64,000 nucleotides of DNA from Sambucus nigra (taxonomy: Eukaryota > Streptophyta > Magnoliopsida > Dipsacales > Adoxaceae), in contig OX422220.1 in assembly GCA_949130495.1 (NCBI GenBank), forward strand, positions 122,697,810 to 122,761,809, given 5' to 3'. Numbering within the stretch: position 1 is the first letter of the stretch; each line of letters starts with the position of its first letter. The position numbers and the translations under genes are program-made. Of the stretch, positions 21,645-34,504 are shown one piece after another. A model generated the notes under the pieces. That model saw nothing but the letters and a program-made list of their open reading frames with translations, had not been told where the DNA came from and ran no database searches.

Positions 21645-23240
21645 GTGTTCCATTATCCAGTCAAAACCAAGAGGAAAATATTGATGATCAATCAAATCAA
21701 AACTAGTTATGGAGTTTGGGAGGATACTAAAGAAGGGATTAATCAAACTGTCATTAATCATTTCAAGAACTTGTGGAAAGAAGACTTATTTAGGGAAGAT
21801 TCGAATTACCCGAATATCATTCCTAAGGCAATTTCAATTGAAGATAATACTTCATGTGCAGTTATTCCTATAGAAGAGGAGATATTCAAGGCTATTAACA
21901 ATCTCAATAGCAGCAGTACTCATGGACTAGATGGTTTTAGAGGTGTTTTTTACACAAAGTTATGGGATATTATCAAAGAGAACTTTATCAAGGTAATTCA
22001 ATCATTCTTTATAGGGGCTGACATGCCTAGAAGCTGGACCAGTATTAATGACATGATTATTCCTAAGGTCAGTAACCCAATTACCTATGTTTATTTTAAA
22101 CCTATTATACTGTGTAATTTTTCAAACAAAATCATTTCCAAACTTGTATGTGATAGATTTTCCAATATCCTTCCATCTATAATATCCCCTAATCAAAGTG
22201 GATTTGTAAAAGGGATAAGCATTTAAGATAATATTTTGATGGATTAAGAAATGATTCAATCTTTGGGAAGGAAAACTCATGGCTCTAATATTATTTTCAA
22301 ATTAGATTTGGAGAAAGCTTGTGGTAAAGTATATTGGCCTTTCCTTTGCTCAGCGTCAAGAAGTTTTGGTTTTGGTGAAGCCTTTATAGACATGGTTTGG
22401 AGGTACATAGCTTACAATTGGTTTTCAATGATGATTAATGATCAAAGTGCTGGTTTTTCAAACTCATCTAGAGGCCTTACAAAGGGAGACACTTTGTCTC
22501 CTAGTCTATTTATCCTTGTTATTAAAGTGTTGAGAAAAAACTTTGACAAGTTATATAGTTTCAATAAATACACTCCATTATCTCATCCTCCTAGAAGCTT
22601 ATTAGTGACTCATTTGGGGTTTACAAATGACTTAATCATTTTTAGTAATGGAGGACAGAGGATTATTAAAGCTCTTTTTAAATTATTAGGTGAATATGAA
22701 TCATTCTTTCGGAAGTTGGTGAATATAACTAAAAGCTCTTTTATATGGATAAAAATATAAGGCTTAGTACAATCAAAGGCACATGCAACCTTACAGGTCT
22801 GTTACATAAAAAATTCCCTATAAAATGCTTGGGTTGTCCTTTAGCCAAAGGTAGAAAGAAGATATCTCACTTTACAACGCTGTTGGATAACATCAAAAAC
22901 AATATTTTTGGATGGTCTTCAAAACTTATTTCACAAGGAGGCAGAGTTACTCTCATAAATCATGTGTTATCATCTATCCCCATCCATATGTTATCAGTTC
23001 TTAGCACTCCTATAACTGTTTTAAGGAAAACAAATTTTCTGTTCAGCAAATTCTTTCAGAAGGTTGTTCCAAAGACAAACACTACCATTGGTTAAAGTGG
23101 GAAGAATCATATTTTCCTTTTGAGGAAGGGGGCCAAAATATTAGAAGTGTAGAATATATTCTATCAGCAACTAGCTTGAAATTATAGTGGAAGTTGAAAT
23201 TTGACAATGGTTTGTGGGAAAAATTCATGAGAAATAACCG
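21645..23240 (+). pseudogene. L1-type LINE reverse transcriptase, pseudogene
   Basis: RT motifs in order: HGLDGFRGVFYTKLW, PRSWTSINDMIIPKV, FKPIILCNFSNKIISKLV, SPNQSGFVKG, FKLDLEKACGKVYW, GLTKGDTLSPSLFIL, GFTNDLIIFSNG and, in a further frame, KFPIKCLGCPL, WSSKLISQGGRVTLINHVLSSIP and a decayed GGQNIRS tail. The family's catalytic F/YADD is FTND here (about 22620-22635) and GLRQGDPLSP has become GLTKGDTLSP, so it is inactive. Frames change near 22230 (stop) and 22745. No poly(A) tail or RNase H is visible. It lies wholly inside CACTA-2. Confidence 0.87.
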
Positions 23241-26029
23241 GTGACATGGGAAATGGTGAGGGATTCTACTAAGTTATTTACTTTATAGAAGTTGGTAGAT
23301 GGCCCTTAGTGGCCACTTTATCCCCAGGGAACAAATAGGGTGCTCTTAACAGTTAGGCTCCGCTTGCTAATCCACGTATTCCAACTTACTCCCACTGACA
23401 CTGGCACCTATACAGGGGCATAAGTAGCTTGTTTCCCCTTGATCAATTGCATAAGTACATCACGACCCCATGATATGATCCTATGACCCAATGACATGAG
23501 TCGTACCAAGTACATAATGAGATGTATGCCCCACTTGCATCTATTGGTAATAATGGATGGGGGATACAAGTGTCAATTAACATCCCCTAACTAATTTCAG
23601 TTGTATGACATGTACACTAAGGGTCCTCTGTGGCGGTTTAACTCATAAATATATGATTTAGTTGGGAAGAACATGTCAAAAGGGCGACGGATATGGGATA
23701 ACAATAAGAAGCACAAATCCAATGGTTGAAATAAACAATGAGATAAAAAGAGAGATATGGAGTTATTTGATAGGTATATGAATAAGGCATTTAAAAGTTG
23801 TGAAAGTTTTCTCTGGAGATTAATGAAGCACACAGATGGTTGGGTGATAGTTTGCTGCCAAGGCTTTAAGGCTGCATCACTATCCCACTATTATGAAACA
23901 TCTGATTGATTTGGGTATATTTAAGAGTAGGATAGCGAATAATTTCTATAAATCCCTAACGGAATTCGCCGAGGTTGAGAGACTCACCTTCCTCAATGCA
24001 TGAATAATATCCGAGAATGCCAAGATGTTCATGTAATGGCACAACAATTGTTGAACATATTTGAAGAGAGGCATGCCATCATTGAGGTCGATTTTAATCC
24101 CTGTTGGATGTTCGAAATGATTAATAATGCATGATTAACGACACCCACTTCAAGGAAGGTCCCTCAGATGAGGACTTTTCATAGATCAAAGTCCATGACA
24201 ATGAACACCTGTACCGAAGAAACCTAAATGCTAAGACACGTTTCACAAATTTTGAATGAATTTTGGGAAAACGATGTTGTTCCAGTTGATGCTACTCATG
24301 ACATTAGTGTCACAAGTCATTAAATTTTCTTTCAAACTATACTGTATTACTGTTTTCCAATGGCTACTTCATTCTAATCTTGCATATGTTATTTGATGAA
24401 GAAAGAGTTGAATTGTTCTCTATAATAATTCTACATGTACACAAAAATTGCTACATAGAAGTATTTCCATTATGTGGAAACTTTACATTGGTGAGCACGT
24501 GAAGGTGTTGCGCACGTGTTGGAATTTTTTCATTGTTAATAGGTCCTCACAATGAAAAATTGTATTCATATCCCCCCCGGGGATACTTGATACTCACAGG
24601 TTGTATATCTCATTTGTTCGAAACGATTAAATATTCATGGGGTAAGTGTGTTTTTATGTTCCAATTTAAATAATGTGTATCATTTTGGTTTCAAATGTAT
24701 AAAGTTGTTTGTATTATTTGAATTTGAGTTTGTTTATTAATTTGGACACTATTTTAGGTATTTCGTTAATATACGGTTGAATTATAAGCCATTTTGAGTA
24801 TTTCTTAACATGTATTTTGCACTTTTTGTTGGGGAACAAATTTTTTGCCGTTTTGAAATTTTTTTGCTGTGCCTTCAGGCACAGGCATTTCGCTAGTATA
24901 TATATATATATATATATACACGTCGTGTCTTTGCGGTGGCATGCCCTGTTTTTTCTATGTTTGTTATGTCGACGTGTCCGTGTCGTGTCGGACACGACAC
25001 CCGTATCCGTGTTCGTGCTTCATATTCCCATGAGATATACTTGGATAACATTGTCGATTTTTTCAATGGTTATACATGTTTAAATTAATTGGGTCTGTTA
25101 CATATATCACAAAATAAAATCATAATCAAATAGTAAATCAAACTAGTGGCATAAAATACTTCCAAAGGACATGAGTTAATTAACACAAACAAACATATCA
25201 ATAATTTAACTAAAATTCATATAAACAATTATACATATTTTCTCATAAATTAATCCTAAAACTATACTACAACAACCAATTGACAATTCGGGTTTTTAAT
25301 TGGCTCACCCTCAACCTCCTAACACCACTAAAAATAAATCCAGTATAAAAACTAATGATATTAATCAATAGCTAATAATTAAAATTACGTTTTATCCGTA
25401 TCAATTCGACGATACTATAAATTGAATGTGATCAGCTTAGTCAATCAGATTATCTTCCTACATCCAAAAATCATATTACAAATTTTAAGGTCAACCATGT
25501 ATTACTGATTGCAGAAGTTGAAACACAGATAGAATAAACTAAATCCCAACTATCAAACACAGATTCGAAATAAAATTACTGAAACCAATAGCATATCCAC
25601 TGATTCAAATTATCTCATAAATTAGTAATTGGTCCACTACATAAATCAGTATGGCACTACTCTTTACCTCCTATGCAATCTTCTAACCGATTCAATTAAG
25701 AACATAAACCCTTTAACATGTAAGAATGGCATAAAACATAAAAATAATTACGAGAGAAGAAATAATGCTACCTACTCAACTTCACCAGCGACGATTGTGA
25801 TGGAGAGGGCTGGTGCTAGGGCTAGGGAGGGTGTGCGATGGAGGGTGTGTGGGGCTTAGGGCAGTCGGGGGGTGAAGAAGGAGAAGAACGGGCTTAGGGC
25901 GGGCGGGGCTTAGAAAAGACGATGGAGAGGGGGTTTTCTTTTGCTCTTCTTTTGGTTTCATTTTTATTTTCTTAAACTTTGCTGATAGAAGAAGTGGGAG
26001 ACTAAAATTCACTAGGGGGGGATCCAAAA
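23241..26029. other. CACTA-2 interior, no gene recognised
   Basis: No supported coding region. It holds a short (TA)n run near 24898-24918 and a 21-bp palindrome near 24978-24998 (GTGTCGTGTC-G-GACACGACAC). The G-rich stretch at 25795-25930 is low complexity. Other captured fragments could lie here but I cannot identify any. Confidence 0.45.
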
Positions 26030-26241
26030 TTTTCAGCCGTCTCATAAGGTATACTTTTTGAGACGGCTATTAATTTGCTGTCTCTTTTAATAGTATCTTT
26101 TGAGACGGGTAATAAAAACGGTCTTAAAAAGAGTAGTTTTTAAGACGAGTAATTTTTGCTGTCTCAAAAGGTGAGTTTTAGAGACCCAGTTTTTTGCCGT
26201 CTCAAAAGCCTCTGTAGTAAAAAGCAATTTTTTTTGTAGTG
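26030..26241. repeat. CACTA-2 right terminal and subterminal repeats
   Basis: Five or more GAGACGG / CCGTCTCAAAAG-like units followed by the inverted terminus ending TTTTTGTAGTG at 26241 and the TSD GTT. Confidence 0.9.
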
Positions 26242-27359
26242 GTTGGAGGAAGGTCTCGGCGACATGGAGTTTGGAGGAGATCCAAACTTGTAAGTTCAAC
26301 TTCAATGCTATATGAATAGAGGAGTGTGCAGCGGCCATCACATTTCAGTGTTATCACTGATGCTTTGTCAAGTGGATTATATGATGGAGAATTAATTTAT
26401 CACTATAATAGAGAAAAGACTGAATACCCCAATTAAAGGATAAGACGTGTTTCCATCAAGTAAAAGCTATGATTAGTTCAAAATTAATATCGAGTGCCAA
26501 CTTATCAATGCTCGTTTCTGATCTCTATTAGTAACCCCCCTATCAATCGCAAACACACAAATATACAATTAAAAAAAGGTAGAAATACAATTCGTGAGAT
26601 AGAAAATAAATAAAAACCTCACTTACGTGGGTTAAAGACAACATGACAGCTAGTTATTGAAATTGGAATATTTATATTTTCATTAATCTCCTTACTTAAA
26701 CAGTGTATAATATCAGGTGTGTAATTTGACTATCTTAGAGATAAACAACATGACAGTTAGTGAAACAATACAAATAATGAAGCTTCATTCGTTCCCAAAT
26801 TGTTCAGCTAAAAAACATATAAAAAAGGTTTAGCTCAAAGTTCCCAATTGTTCAACTAATTTTTAATATATAAGGAGAAGCAAAATCTGTATTGGCTTTT
26901 GTATGTGCGTGTGTGTTGATGGTAGGGGGAATTATTAATATACGAATGTGACCAGTTCAATAAAATAATACAAAAGCAAAAGCCCAAGCATGGAAGGAAA
27001 GCAAAGCCTAACAAAACGGTTAGATCTAAGGGTCCGTTTGGTTCGTGGTGAAATATTTTTCACCGTGTTAAAAGTAAAAGGTGAATTATTAGTGCGGTGA
27101 TTTTGTTTTCACCATCTCCGTTTGGATGGTCGAGTTTTTACTAGGTGAAAATTTTAACTTTTTCACCATTTGTTGTTTGGATGGTCAAGATTAATATGGT
27201 GAAAAAATAAAATGACCATATTACCCACATACTTCAAATGCATATAACTATTTTGATTTTCATCACAAGTGTCAATGGCCATTAAAAAATATGCATTTAT
27301 CCCAAACTAAAATTTGACATAATCACCACCCCCTCACACACACAACTAGTCATATTTCG

Positions 27360-27720
27360 CTACGCAAGACAAATAAGTAAAAAAACAATACCAATTAAAA
27401 ATAAAGTCCTTATTAAAAAAGAAAACAGTCCCAATTTTAAAAAAAAAATTCCAACAATGAAAAAAAACTGTCATTTGTAAAAAAAAAATCACAGTTAAAA
27501 AAAAAGAGTCAACTATAAAAACAGTAGTCCATAATAAAAAAAAAAGATCTCAACAATGAAAAAACAGTCCCAAATAAAAGAAAAGTTTTCAACATTGAAA
27601 AAAAAGTAATCCCAATTAAAAAAAAAGTCCCAACTATAAAAAAAAAAGTGTTCCAATTAAAAGAATTAAAAAAAAATAGTTCCCAACTATGAAACCGTCC
27701 CAATTAGTAATTAAATTCTC
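27360..27720. repeat. A-rich quasi-tandem array
   Basis: Irregular repeats of about 20-30 bp built from A-runs followed by GTCCCAA(C/T)(T/A)A-like blocks, at least ten copies. The Phe-rich frame on the minus strand is an artefact of this array. Confidence 0.7.
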
Positions 27721-27772
27721 AACACATTACCATGCACCAAACAAATATTCATTTTTTTTTATTTTTTTATGG

Positions 27773-28789
27773 TAATAGATATTCTCACACCCTCTATATG
27801 TTCCCCCACACCCTTTGAATAATAAATGACAATTGCGCCCTTAAATTTATAAAAGCAAAATGTCCAATTTTTTCACCTCCAACTAAAATAATTACATTTG
27901 ATAAAAACAAAAAAATTATATTTTCAATAAAAAAAATTGTTTTTATAAGTAAAAATAAAAAAAACTGTTTATAAAACGTAAAATCTTATCTATTTGTTTT
28001 ATTAAAAAACTGTATATAAAATGTAAAATTTATTTTTCTTAAGAAACTCTTTTCTTAAAAAGTGTTTTATTTTTTATTTACAAATTTTATTTTTGGTTAA
28101 AAACTATTTTTTTTACTATATTAAAAATAATCTTTTTACTATTTTTAAAAAATATTATCTGCGGCAGCGGTATGTATAGGCGATCTGACCACCTATACAT
28201 ACCGCTGGCGCGGAGTATTTTTGTCTAATATGTTGGTTCGCGCCAACGGTATGTATAAGTGGTCGAACTGCCTATACATACCGCTGACGCGGACCATTTT
28301 TTTGTATAGTAAAATGATTATTTTTAAAATAGAAAAAAAAAAGTTTTTAACTGAAAAAATAAATAACAAAACAATTTTTTTAAATAAATAAAAGAAACAG
28401 TTTTTTAACTAGAAATGATAAAAAGAATGTCCATTTTTTAAAATAAATAACGAAATAGTTTTTTTATCAACGTCCATTTAAATAAAAAGTAATATGTTTT
28501 TTTATAAATAACATAATATTTTTTAAATGAAAAAATAACTTTTATAATTTTTATATTTTCAGAATATTAAAATTTTAATTTTCTAGAATATTAGGATTTT
28601 TATTTTCAAAATATTATGTTTTATTTTTTTCTTAATATTACCTTTTTTTTTAAATAATAGATTTTTGGGCAAAAGATTATATTTGCTCAAATCATATTTG
28701 CATAGAGGGTCTTTTGATCTTTTAGTATTTAAATATTAAAAAGGGTGTGGGGAAAGACATAGAGGGTGTTGGAATAGCTATTCTATTTT
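27773..28789. mobile_element. MITE nested in the PIF/Harbinger-like element
   Basis: Terminal inverted repeats of about 43 bp: the left begins AATAGATATTC then ACACCCTCTAT and CCCCACACCCTTT (to about 27816); the right is its complement ending near 28789. Around six mismatches. The interior is very AT-rich and palindromic. The exact ends and TSD are uncertain because the flanks are T-rich, so I do not assign a superfamily. Confidence 0.65.
28157..28296. repeat. GC-rich palindrome of palindromes at the MITE centre
   Basis: Two hairpins, each with arms CGGTATGTATAGG / CCTATACATACCG (28167-28207 and 28245-28283), are themselves arranged as an inverted pair around about 28227. The flanking AT-rich sequence is also inverted (AATAATCTTTTTACTAT against ATAGTAAAATGATTATT). 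The block is GC-rich within an AT-rich surround. Confidence 0.85.
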
Positions 28790-29179
28790 TTATTTTTTAT
28801 TTTAATTTTTAATTATTTAAATTATTTAATTTTTTTTTATTTTTTTTAATTTTTAAAATAAAAAATAAAATTTAGAAAAAAAATATATTTTTAAAATGAA
28901 TATTTGATGATCGTATTAATTGAGAGGGAGAAATGAATGTGTGATAATTGTAAGTGGAAATAAGAAAGGTTACTTTGGTAATAAGATAAATTTCATTGTT
29001 TTCACCTGTTAAATTATTCACTTTACCCATGGTTTAAAATGGTTAAAGTTTCACCTCACTTTTCACCATATTCATTTTATTTCACCGTGTTAAATGCTCA
29101 ACCAAACACATATTTTACCTAGGTGAATTTTATTTTAACGCGGTAAAAAATATTTCACCACGAACCAAACGGACCCTAA

Positions 29180-31867
29180 AACTCGTAAAAACAATCACCA
29201 ATAGGTTATCCAATTAGTAGCTCCCAACAAAATAATAAAACATGCGTACAAAACAAACCACGCGTAAGAATACAGTAGCAACAAAACTCACGCTTGGAGA
29301 CACCGCAAAATAACTAGTGGAAAAAAAACTTCCACTAGAATGGAGAAAGAACATTTTTACTTGATTATTTTGTATTTTGAGTGGCTGTTGTGTCAAGTAT
29401 ACAACTAGAGACAAACTTTTTTATTCCTCCTCAAACTGGCAAATATTTTACATGTTGTCTTTAGAATTTTAGTATTCAACTAAGTTTTTCCTCATTTTAT
29501 TTTCACATGAAAATACATTACTGCATTATAAATACATGTCGTGATGATAAAAAACATCTTCCACCAACAATTTCATCAAATTATACAAGCAAATATGCGT
29601 TGATAAGAATATACTATAAACATTAATTAAAAAAGAGAAATAAAGAGACATTTCGATGTTTTGTTGGAGGAGTTTGGATGAAGTAATAATGATAGTAGGA
29701 GGACAAAGTCCACTTACATTGAGAGAACATGAATCACTGGTTTTTCCCAAACACGAATGAAACTGAAAAAAAATAAGTAAACAATCATTAGTATTAACAG
29801 AATATTTCATAATGTTTAAGCTTTAAACATTAACCACAATAAAAACAATATTAAGCCATGCTGATCTCAACAAATTATACTAATAAGACAAAACACCCAA
29901 TTTGAAAATTAATATAGTGATATTCGCATACAGTCTCAGTAGGTAAACAAAATTGCAGAAACATCATATAACGGATGACAAAGTTGTGTGAATATCACGC
30001 GTGCCAAAGAAACGCAAGCTTCATTACATCGACGCATTTCAATATATATCACTACCGAGAACTAATTATAATCTAAATTATTACAACAAGGTTAATTGGA
30101 TAAACATCAAGATGAAACAAACTAGAATAGAGCAAAGACCGCCTATGTTTTTAAAATAGTTTGTTAATATAATTTAATTGTGCTTTGTATAATTTAATAC
30201 TTGTTAGTTGTTACACTCGCATCTCAACAGGAACTTCTACTATAAAGAAACCTAAATTATAAAGTACCTTGTTCGTCTCTTGATTGTTATACTAAAAGTT
30301 CAGTTTTTAGCCTCATGCAAGTTACTTCACTACATTCCCTGACTAGTACATATTCTAGAATTCCTACACAATGTTACCACATTTTTTGCCCCATTCTGTG
30401 GTACATGACTCTCTAGATATATAAGCCCGGTATCTCATTTTTCACCGCTTTCATTTTTATTTTACTATTCTATTGCCAAGTAAAAAAAAGGAGAGGGGAA
30501 GAGCATATAAAATGGTTAGAAGCACAGAGGGAAGATAAAGTAAACATATATGCTATAAATCACTCGATCTACTCCACACTGAACAGATACAAGCATATAT
30601 GGATTAATATGGGTGTGTGCGCATAACAGATTTTTTGTTGTTACAACTCCCAAAAATTAGACAAGACTTGTTATAGTTTTGACTTATTTGTGTTCGTTTC
30701 TCTATACTAGAATTTTGGTCCAAATTGGTGATAAAGAGAAGGTGAATTATGTGACGGTAGGAGGGTAGTGATTTAAGGAGATGCCCGTAGGTATGAACTG
30801 GGTTTTCCCTTGTGACGAGAATGATCTGTAATCCACTTCCAAGGAGAAGATGATAGTTGTAAGCATTGTATATGAGAACCAAAAGGTAGGTAGATCATAA
30901 AGGCGAAGATACAAGCATTCTAACATAGAGGGAGTAAGTAGGTATTAAGGAATTTTAGGGTTTTTCATCTGGGTTTTTATTATTCCTACTCCTTTAAATA
31001 TATTTATTTTAGTATAGGCGCCTTAGACCCTAAGTTTGGGTGAACATTTCAGGTTGGTTTGATCATGTCAATACAATGGAACAAAAGGAGGAGCTTGCCA
31101 TGATGATGAATGTTTAAAAAAGTTGGACAAAAGTTTGGGTTGATTATGTCAACACAATGGAACATGTCGATAGCTCATTCAAATGAATCAGTGGCTGCCT
31201 AGAAGGTCAGGATAAAATCGAATAACACGCAGTTTTAGCAGATACCTGGCAACCTACTTCATGGTAGGGAGATCATAAGGCCAATATTCCACGCACCTCA
31301 TTGCCATTTTTTAAGTTTGAGTCCATCGCTGGAATAAAAACCAGGTTTTTTTGTCCAACCATCCAACTGTCATCAAATTGTCATAGTTACTCTCAAGAAA
31401 AGATAGAAGAAAAGATATTCAAAGAGTGGAGTGACAATAAAGTAGTTAGAAGAAATGCCGGAAGATTAAATGGAAACGAATATAGTATAAAAAATACGTA
31501 ATGGAAAAATCATGGAGTATCAACCAATATATTTCACAACTCATAAATGAATAACAAATCAATAGAATTTGAGTCTTTAACATTGTATTTCTCACACCAT
31601 TTCCATAATCTAAGGAAATAGTACCATTATATTGACCCACTTTCGTACCCATTTCCCATAATTAGCAAATATGACAAGGCAATAGAGGGTTGTACTTTAT
31701 GCCCTAGGCGGGAACCACAATAATAAGGTATAGGATTTTAATGTCCTGGATATGAAAAATGGGTACAAAAGTGGGTATACATATGTTTATCCCTAAGGAA
31801 AACATCATGTGTAGTTGTTCATCACACAAGAAATATAAAAGATATTCTACCTAAACATCACTATCCA
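29180..31867. other. CACTA-1 interior, nothing recognised
   Basis: AT-rich sequence with only short frames, none with recognisable motifs. I see no repeat or transposon terminus of note. Confidence 0.45.
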
Positions 31868-32538
31868 CAGTGGCGGAGGGAGAGTGTATATGACCTGGGC
31901 ACTTGCCCAGGCCAGCAAAGGCAATTTTTTTTTTTTTTCTTTTTTTATGTACTGATATAATTTATAAATTTTTTAAAGATATTGGGGCAATTTTAAAAAT
32001 AACCTAATCTTTCAAACGTAAAAAACACGGATGATTCTTAAATTAAAAGCAAACAAAACCAACTCATTTTGATGTTTGGATATATTTTTTGTTGTTAATT
32101 TTTCGTTGCTAATAAACATTTTGATGAAGTTGTTGGATTTTTTTTGTATAAATATGTTATTCTGAAAATGTTGTTGAATTTTATTCTGAAAATGTTTTGG
32201 GTATGTTTTTTAATAGAAATGTTTGGGTATGTTTTTTGTTGTTAATTTTTAGTTGTTAATAAACATTTTGATGAAGTTGTTGGATTTTTTTTGTATAAAT
32301 ATGTTATTCTGAAAATGACAACTATCTAGTTTTGTATGAACATACATTAGTATCATTTTGTAATGATGTTTTATTTTTTAAATCATTGTAATTCATCTAT
32401 ATATATGTTAATTTTTATGCAGTTAAAAGATTTTTATAAGTACTACTCCAAAAAAAAAAAAATCGCGGGCTACCGCCCCCGAACCCCGTAAATTTCCTAC
32501 CATGCCTAGGCCAGCTTTTATTTCTGGCTCCGCCACTG
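31868..32538. mobile_element. hAT-like non-autonomous element
   Basis: Ends CAGTGGCGGAG (31868) and CTCCGCCACTG (to 32538), with a second inverted block CCCAGGCCAGC / GCCTAGGCCAGC further in. Flanks ACTATCCA and CTGATCCA look like a decayed 8-bp TSD. The interior has no transposase. It carries a direct duplication of about 100 bp offset by 147 bp (about 32070-32170 and 32217-32317, both containing AACATTTTGATGAAGTTGTT). Confidence 0.75.
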
Positions 32539-34499
32539 CTGATCCATATATATAAATGCATAGATTGTTACTAATTTACAAACTAGAAAAGCTAAGAGCT
32601 CTAGCTCTACATAACTAAACAATAAGCAATAATGAAATGTAATCTAATAAGACTAAAAACATCATAATAAGTAAGATTAAGGGAAGCAAAGACATATTTT
32701 CCGTCCAAACAGTGTTGGTACATGAAATGAAGCATCATTTAAAACTGAACAACAAAGAGATTTGAGTTTAGTACCCGATGTTCCAAAAGCCAAAAGAGGA
32801 CAGCAAATGGAAAAGCTGAACATACTTCTATATAACCTAGCATGTAACATAATAGCTAGAAACAAACAAATTCACGCAATAATATCATTTGGATATTAAA
32901 ATTACAAGTGTAAAGCTCAATTTCTTATGAGAAAAACAACTGATCTTCTCAAGGTTTACGGCATATCATGACCGACTGAACTCTACTCAAACATCCTTGA
33001 GTAAGCCTTTTTCTCCATATCACGTTTGTTAACAATCTGCAATAAGTTTTCAATGTCAAAACACAATCATTAAAATAATTAAAAGTGAAAAAAAAAACTC
33101 TATGTGGCATTAAGAAATTCATAAAGAGAAACAAGACTTCTTGTTTTCACCTATAATCTCCTTCATAATATCATGTGAACGAAAAAAGGTACACGATGTC
33201 GGAAAAAGGTAGACTTCGTTTTTGCACCAACAAGCTCCTTTTTTTGTACCTTGCTACTTAGTTTTGAACGATATACGGGGGATAGTAGAGAGCCAAACTA
33301 TGGAACGTTGACACCTTTTTCTAAATTACTCCGTCTCATTTTTTGATTTTTTATATTAAGCTAACCATGTGTGCATTTAATTTATAGTAATTCTTAATGA
33401 ATGATCAGTTACACTGCAATAAAATACAAGATGTAGTTGGATTGATATATAACATGCACCTATTGTGAACCAATGTCATTGAGTTCTTGCAAAGGCATTC
33501 TTTCTTGCCACACAATGTGGGCTCCTTAATTCGTTCGGTAAACAATCAACTAGAAAAGAGAGAACCGATGTATTTTTATATAAAACAATATATAATAAAG
33601 AATAGAAAACGAAAAAAAGGGCAATCAAATAACTTACCTCTATCAACATAGGACCAGACTAGTAACCACAGAGAAGGCATCGAAACACGGCTTATCTAAT
33701 CTCCGGTATAATCAAACTTCTCCGAATAACCATTCTTTTTGACAACATCATTTTCTCAATATCTAATCAAACAAGACAAATATCCACCCAACAAATCACA
33801 TAAAAAATCTATACATAAAAGGGGGCGAACTATGATGCTAACGAGATGGATTGAGATTTCTCATTAAAATAGAGGTTTTGAGATTAAAATTACTAGTTTG
33901 TATGTTCTTCTCAAACAAGGGGTTAATCCGGTTAACCATATCCATCAACATAATATCAAAAATAACAAGAAGCTCAAGTGGGTAACAAGTGTATAAGTCA
34001 ATATCATAATCAAACACGTTGTTTGCATCCACATCAAGTGAAACATTAAATTCACATATGTATGTGTGTGTGTGTGTCAAACTAATATTAATATTAACAA
34101 GCAAAAGAAAATCACATTTCACTTAAAAATATTAATATTAATAGACTTATACTCAAACCTAAACGGACTAGGGCTAAGACTATTAAGTCAATCTTAAACA
34201 AGAAGCCTTAACTAAAATACTAAAGTATTCATGAAAAAACAAATAATCCGAACAACCTCAAAGTCCGAAAGAAGATCTATAATTTTTAAATCTTTCACAA
34301 GTAAATGGATTAATATGGAATCTAACGATCTAATGTTAAATAAATTTTTTAAAATTATGAAACCTAAAAAAGGGAAAAAAAAAGAAAGAACAAAAGAAAA
34401 CCCAAACTATTTTCTAAACTATCAAATTAATCCCAAATTCATATAAAGGAGGGAGAATATCACAACTATAACTGTAAAATATTGCGAAATCCCAATATT
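32539..34499. other. CACTA-1 interior, nothing recognised
   Basis: No supported gene. It contains a short (GT)n run near 34062-34077 and, at 34275-34445, one copy of a repeat shared with 57751-57835. Confidence 0.45.
34275..34445. repeat. Dispersed repeat copy 1 (shared with 57751-57835)
   Basis: Bases 34275-34333 are identical over 59 positions to 57751-57809. After an extra 84 bp here, matching resumes at CTAAACTATCAAATT (from 34414). The start of the longer copy's extra segment and the resumption share CTAA, so the other copy looks like a microhomology deletion. Confidence 0.85.
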
Positions 34500-34504
34500 G
34501 TAGT

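Larger units (their letters stand above)
16509..26241. mobile_element. Second CACTA element with captured DNA
   Basis: The left terminus CACTACAAAAAAATTACTTT (16509) matches the inverted right terminus ending at 26241, with one mismatch and one length change in the A run. Both are flanked by GTT (16506-16508 and 26242-26244), the 3-bp TSD of CACTA elements. Subterminal regions (16540-16870 and 26030-26220) hold many copies of a GAGACGG / CCGTCTCAAAAG unit in both orientations. The interior has no transposase I can recognise. It carries an exon of a sugar transporter (18990-19358), foldbacks and a dead LINE, so it is a non-autonomous, gene-carrying CACTA. Confidence 0.9.
27030..29176. mobile_element. 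PIF/Harbinger-like non-autonomous element
   Basis: Long terminal inverted repeats starting GGGTCCGTTTGGTTCGTGG (27030) and ending with its complement at 29176; about 45 bp match with few differences. It is flanked by TAA on both sides (27027-27029 and 29177-29179), the 3-bp TSD of this superfamily. There is no transposase. The interior is A-rich and contains a further MITE (27773-28789) and a palindrome cluster. Confidence 0.82.

Noticed and set aside
24978..24998. GTGTCGTGTC-G-GACACGACAC palindrome
   Set aside because: Kept only as a note within the interior; this GTGTCGTGTCC-type sequence is common in plant repeats and too short to interpret.
27509..27703. Phe-rich minus-strand frame
   Set aside because: Translation of the A-rich quasi-tandem array in the PIF-like element.
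33300..33420. ACTCCGTCTCATTTTTTG, reminiscent of a Stowaway or other MITE end
   Set aside because: No matching inverted end or TA duplication found nearby.
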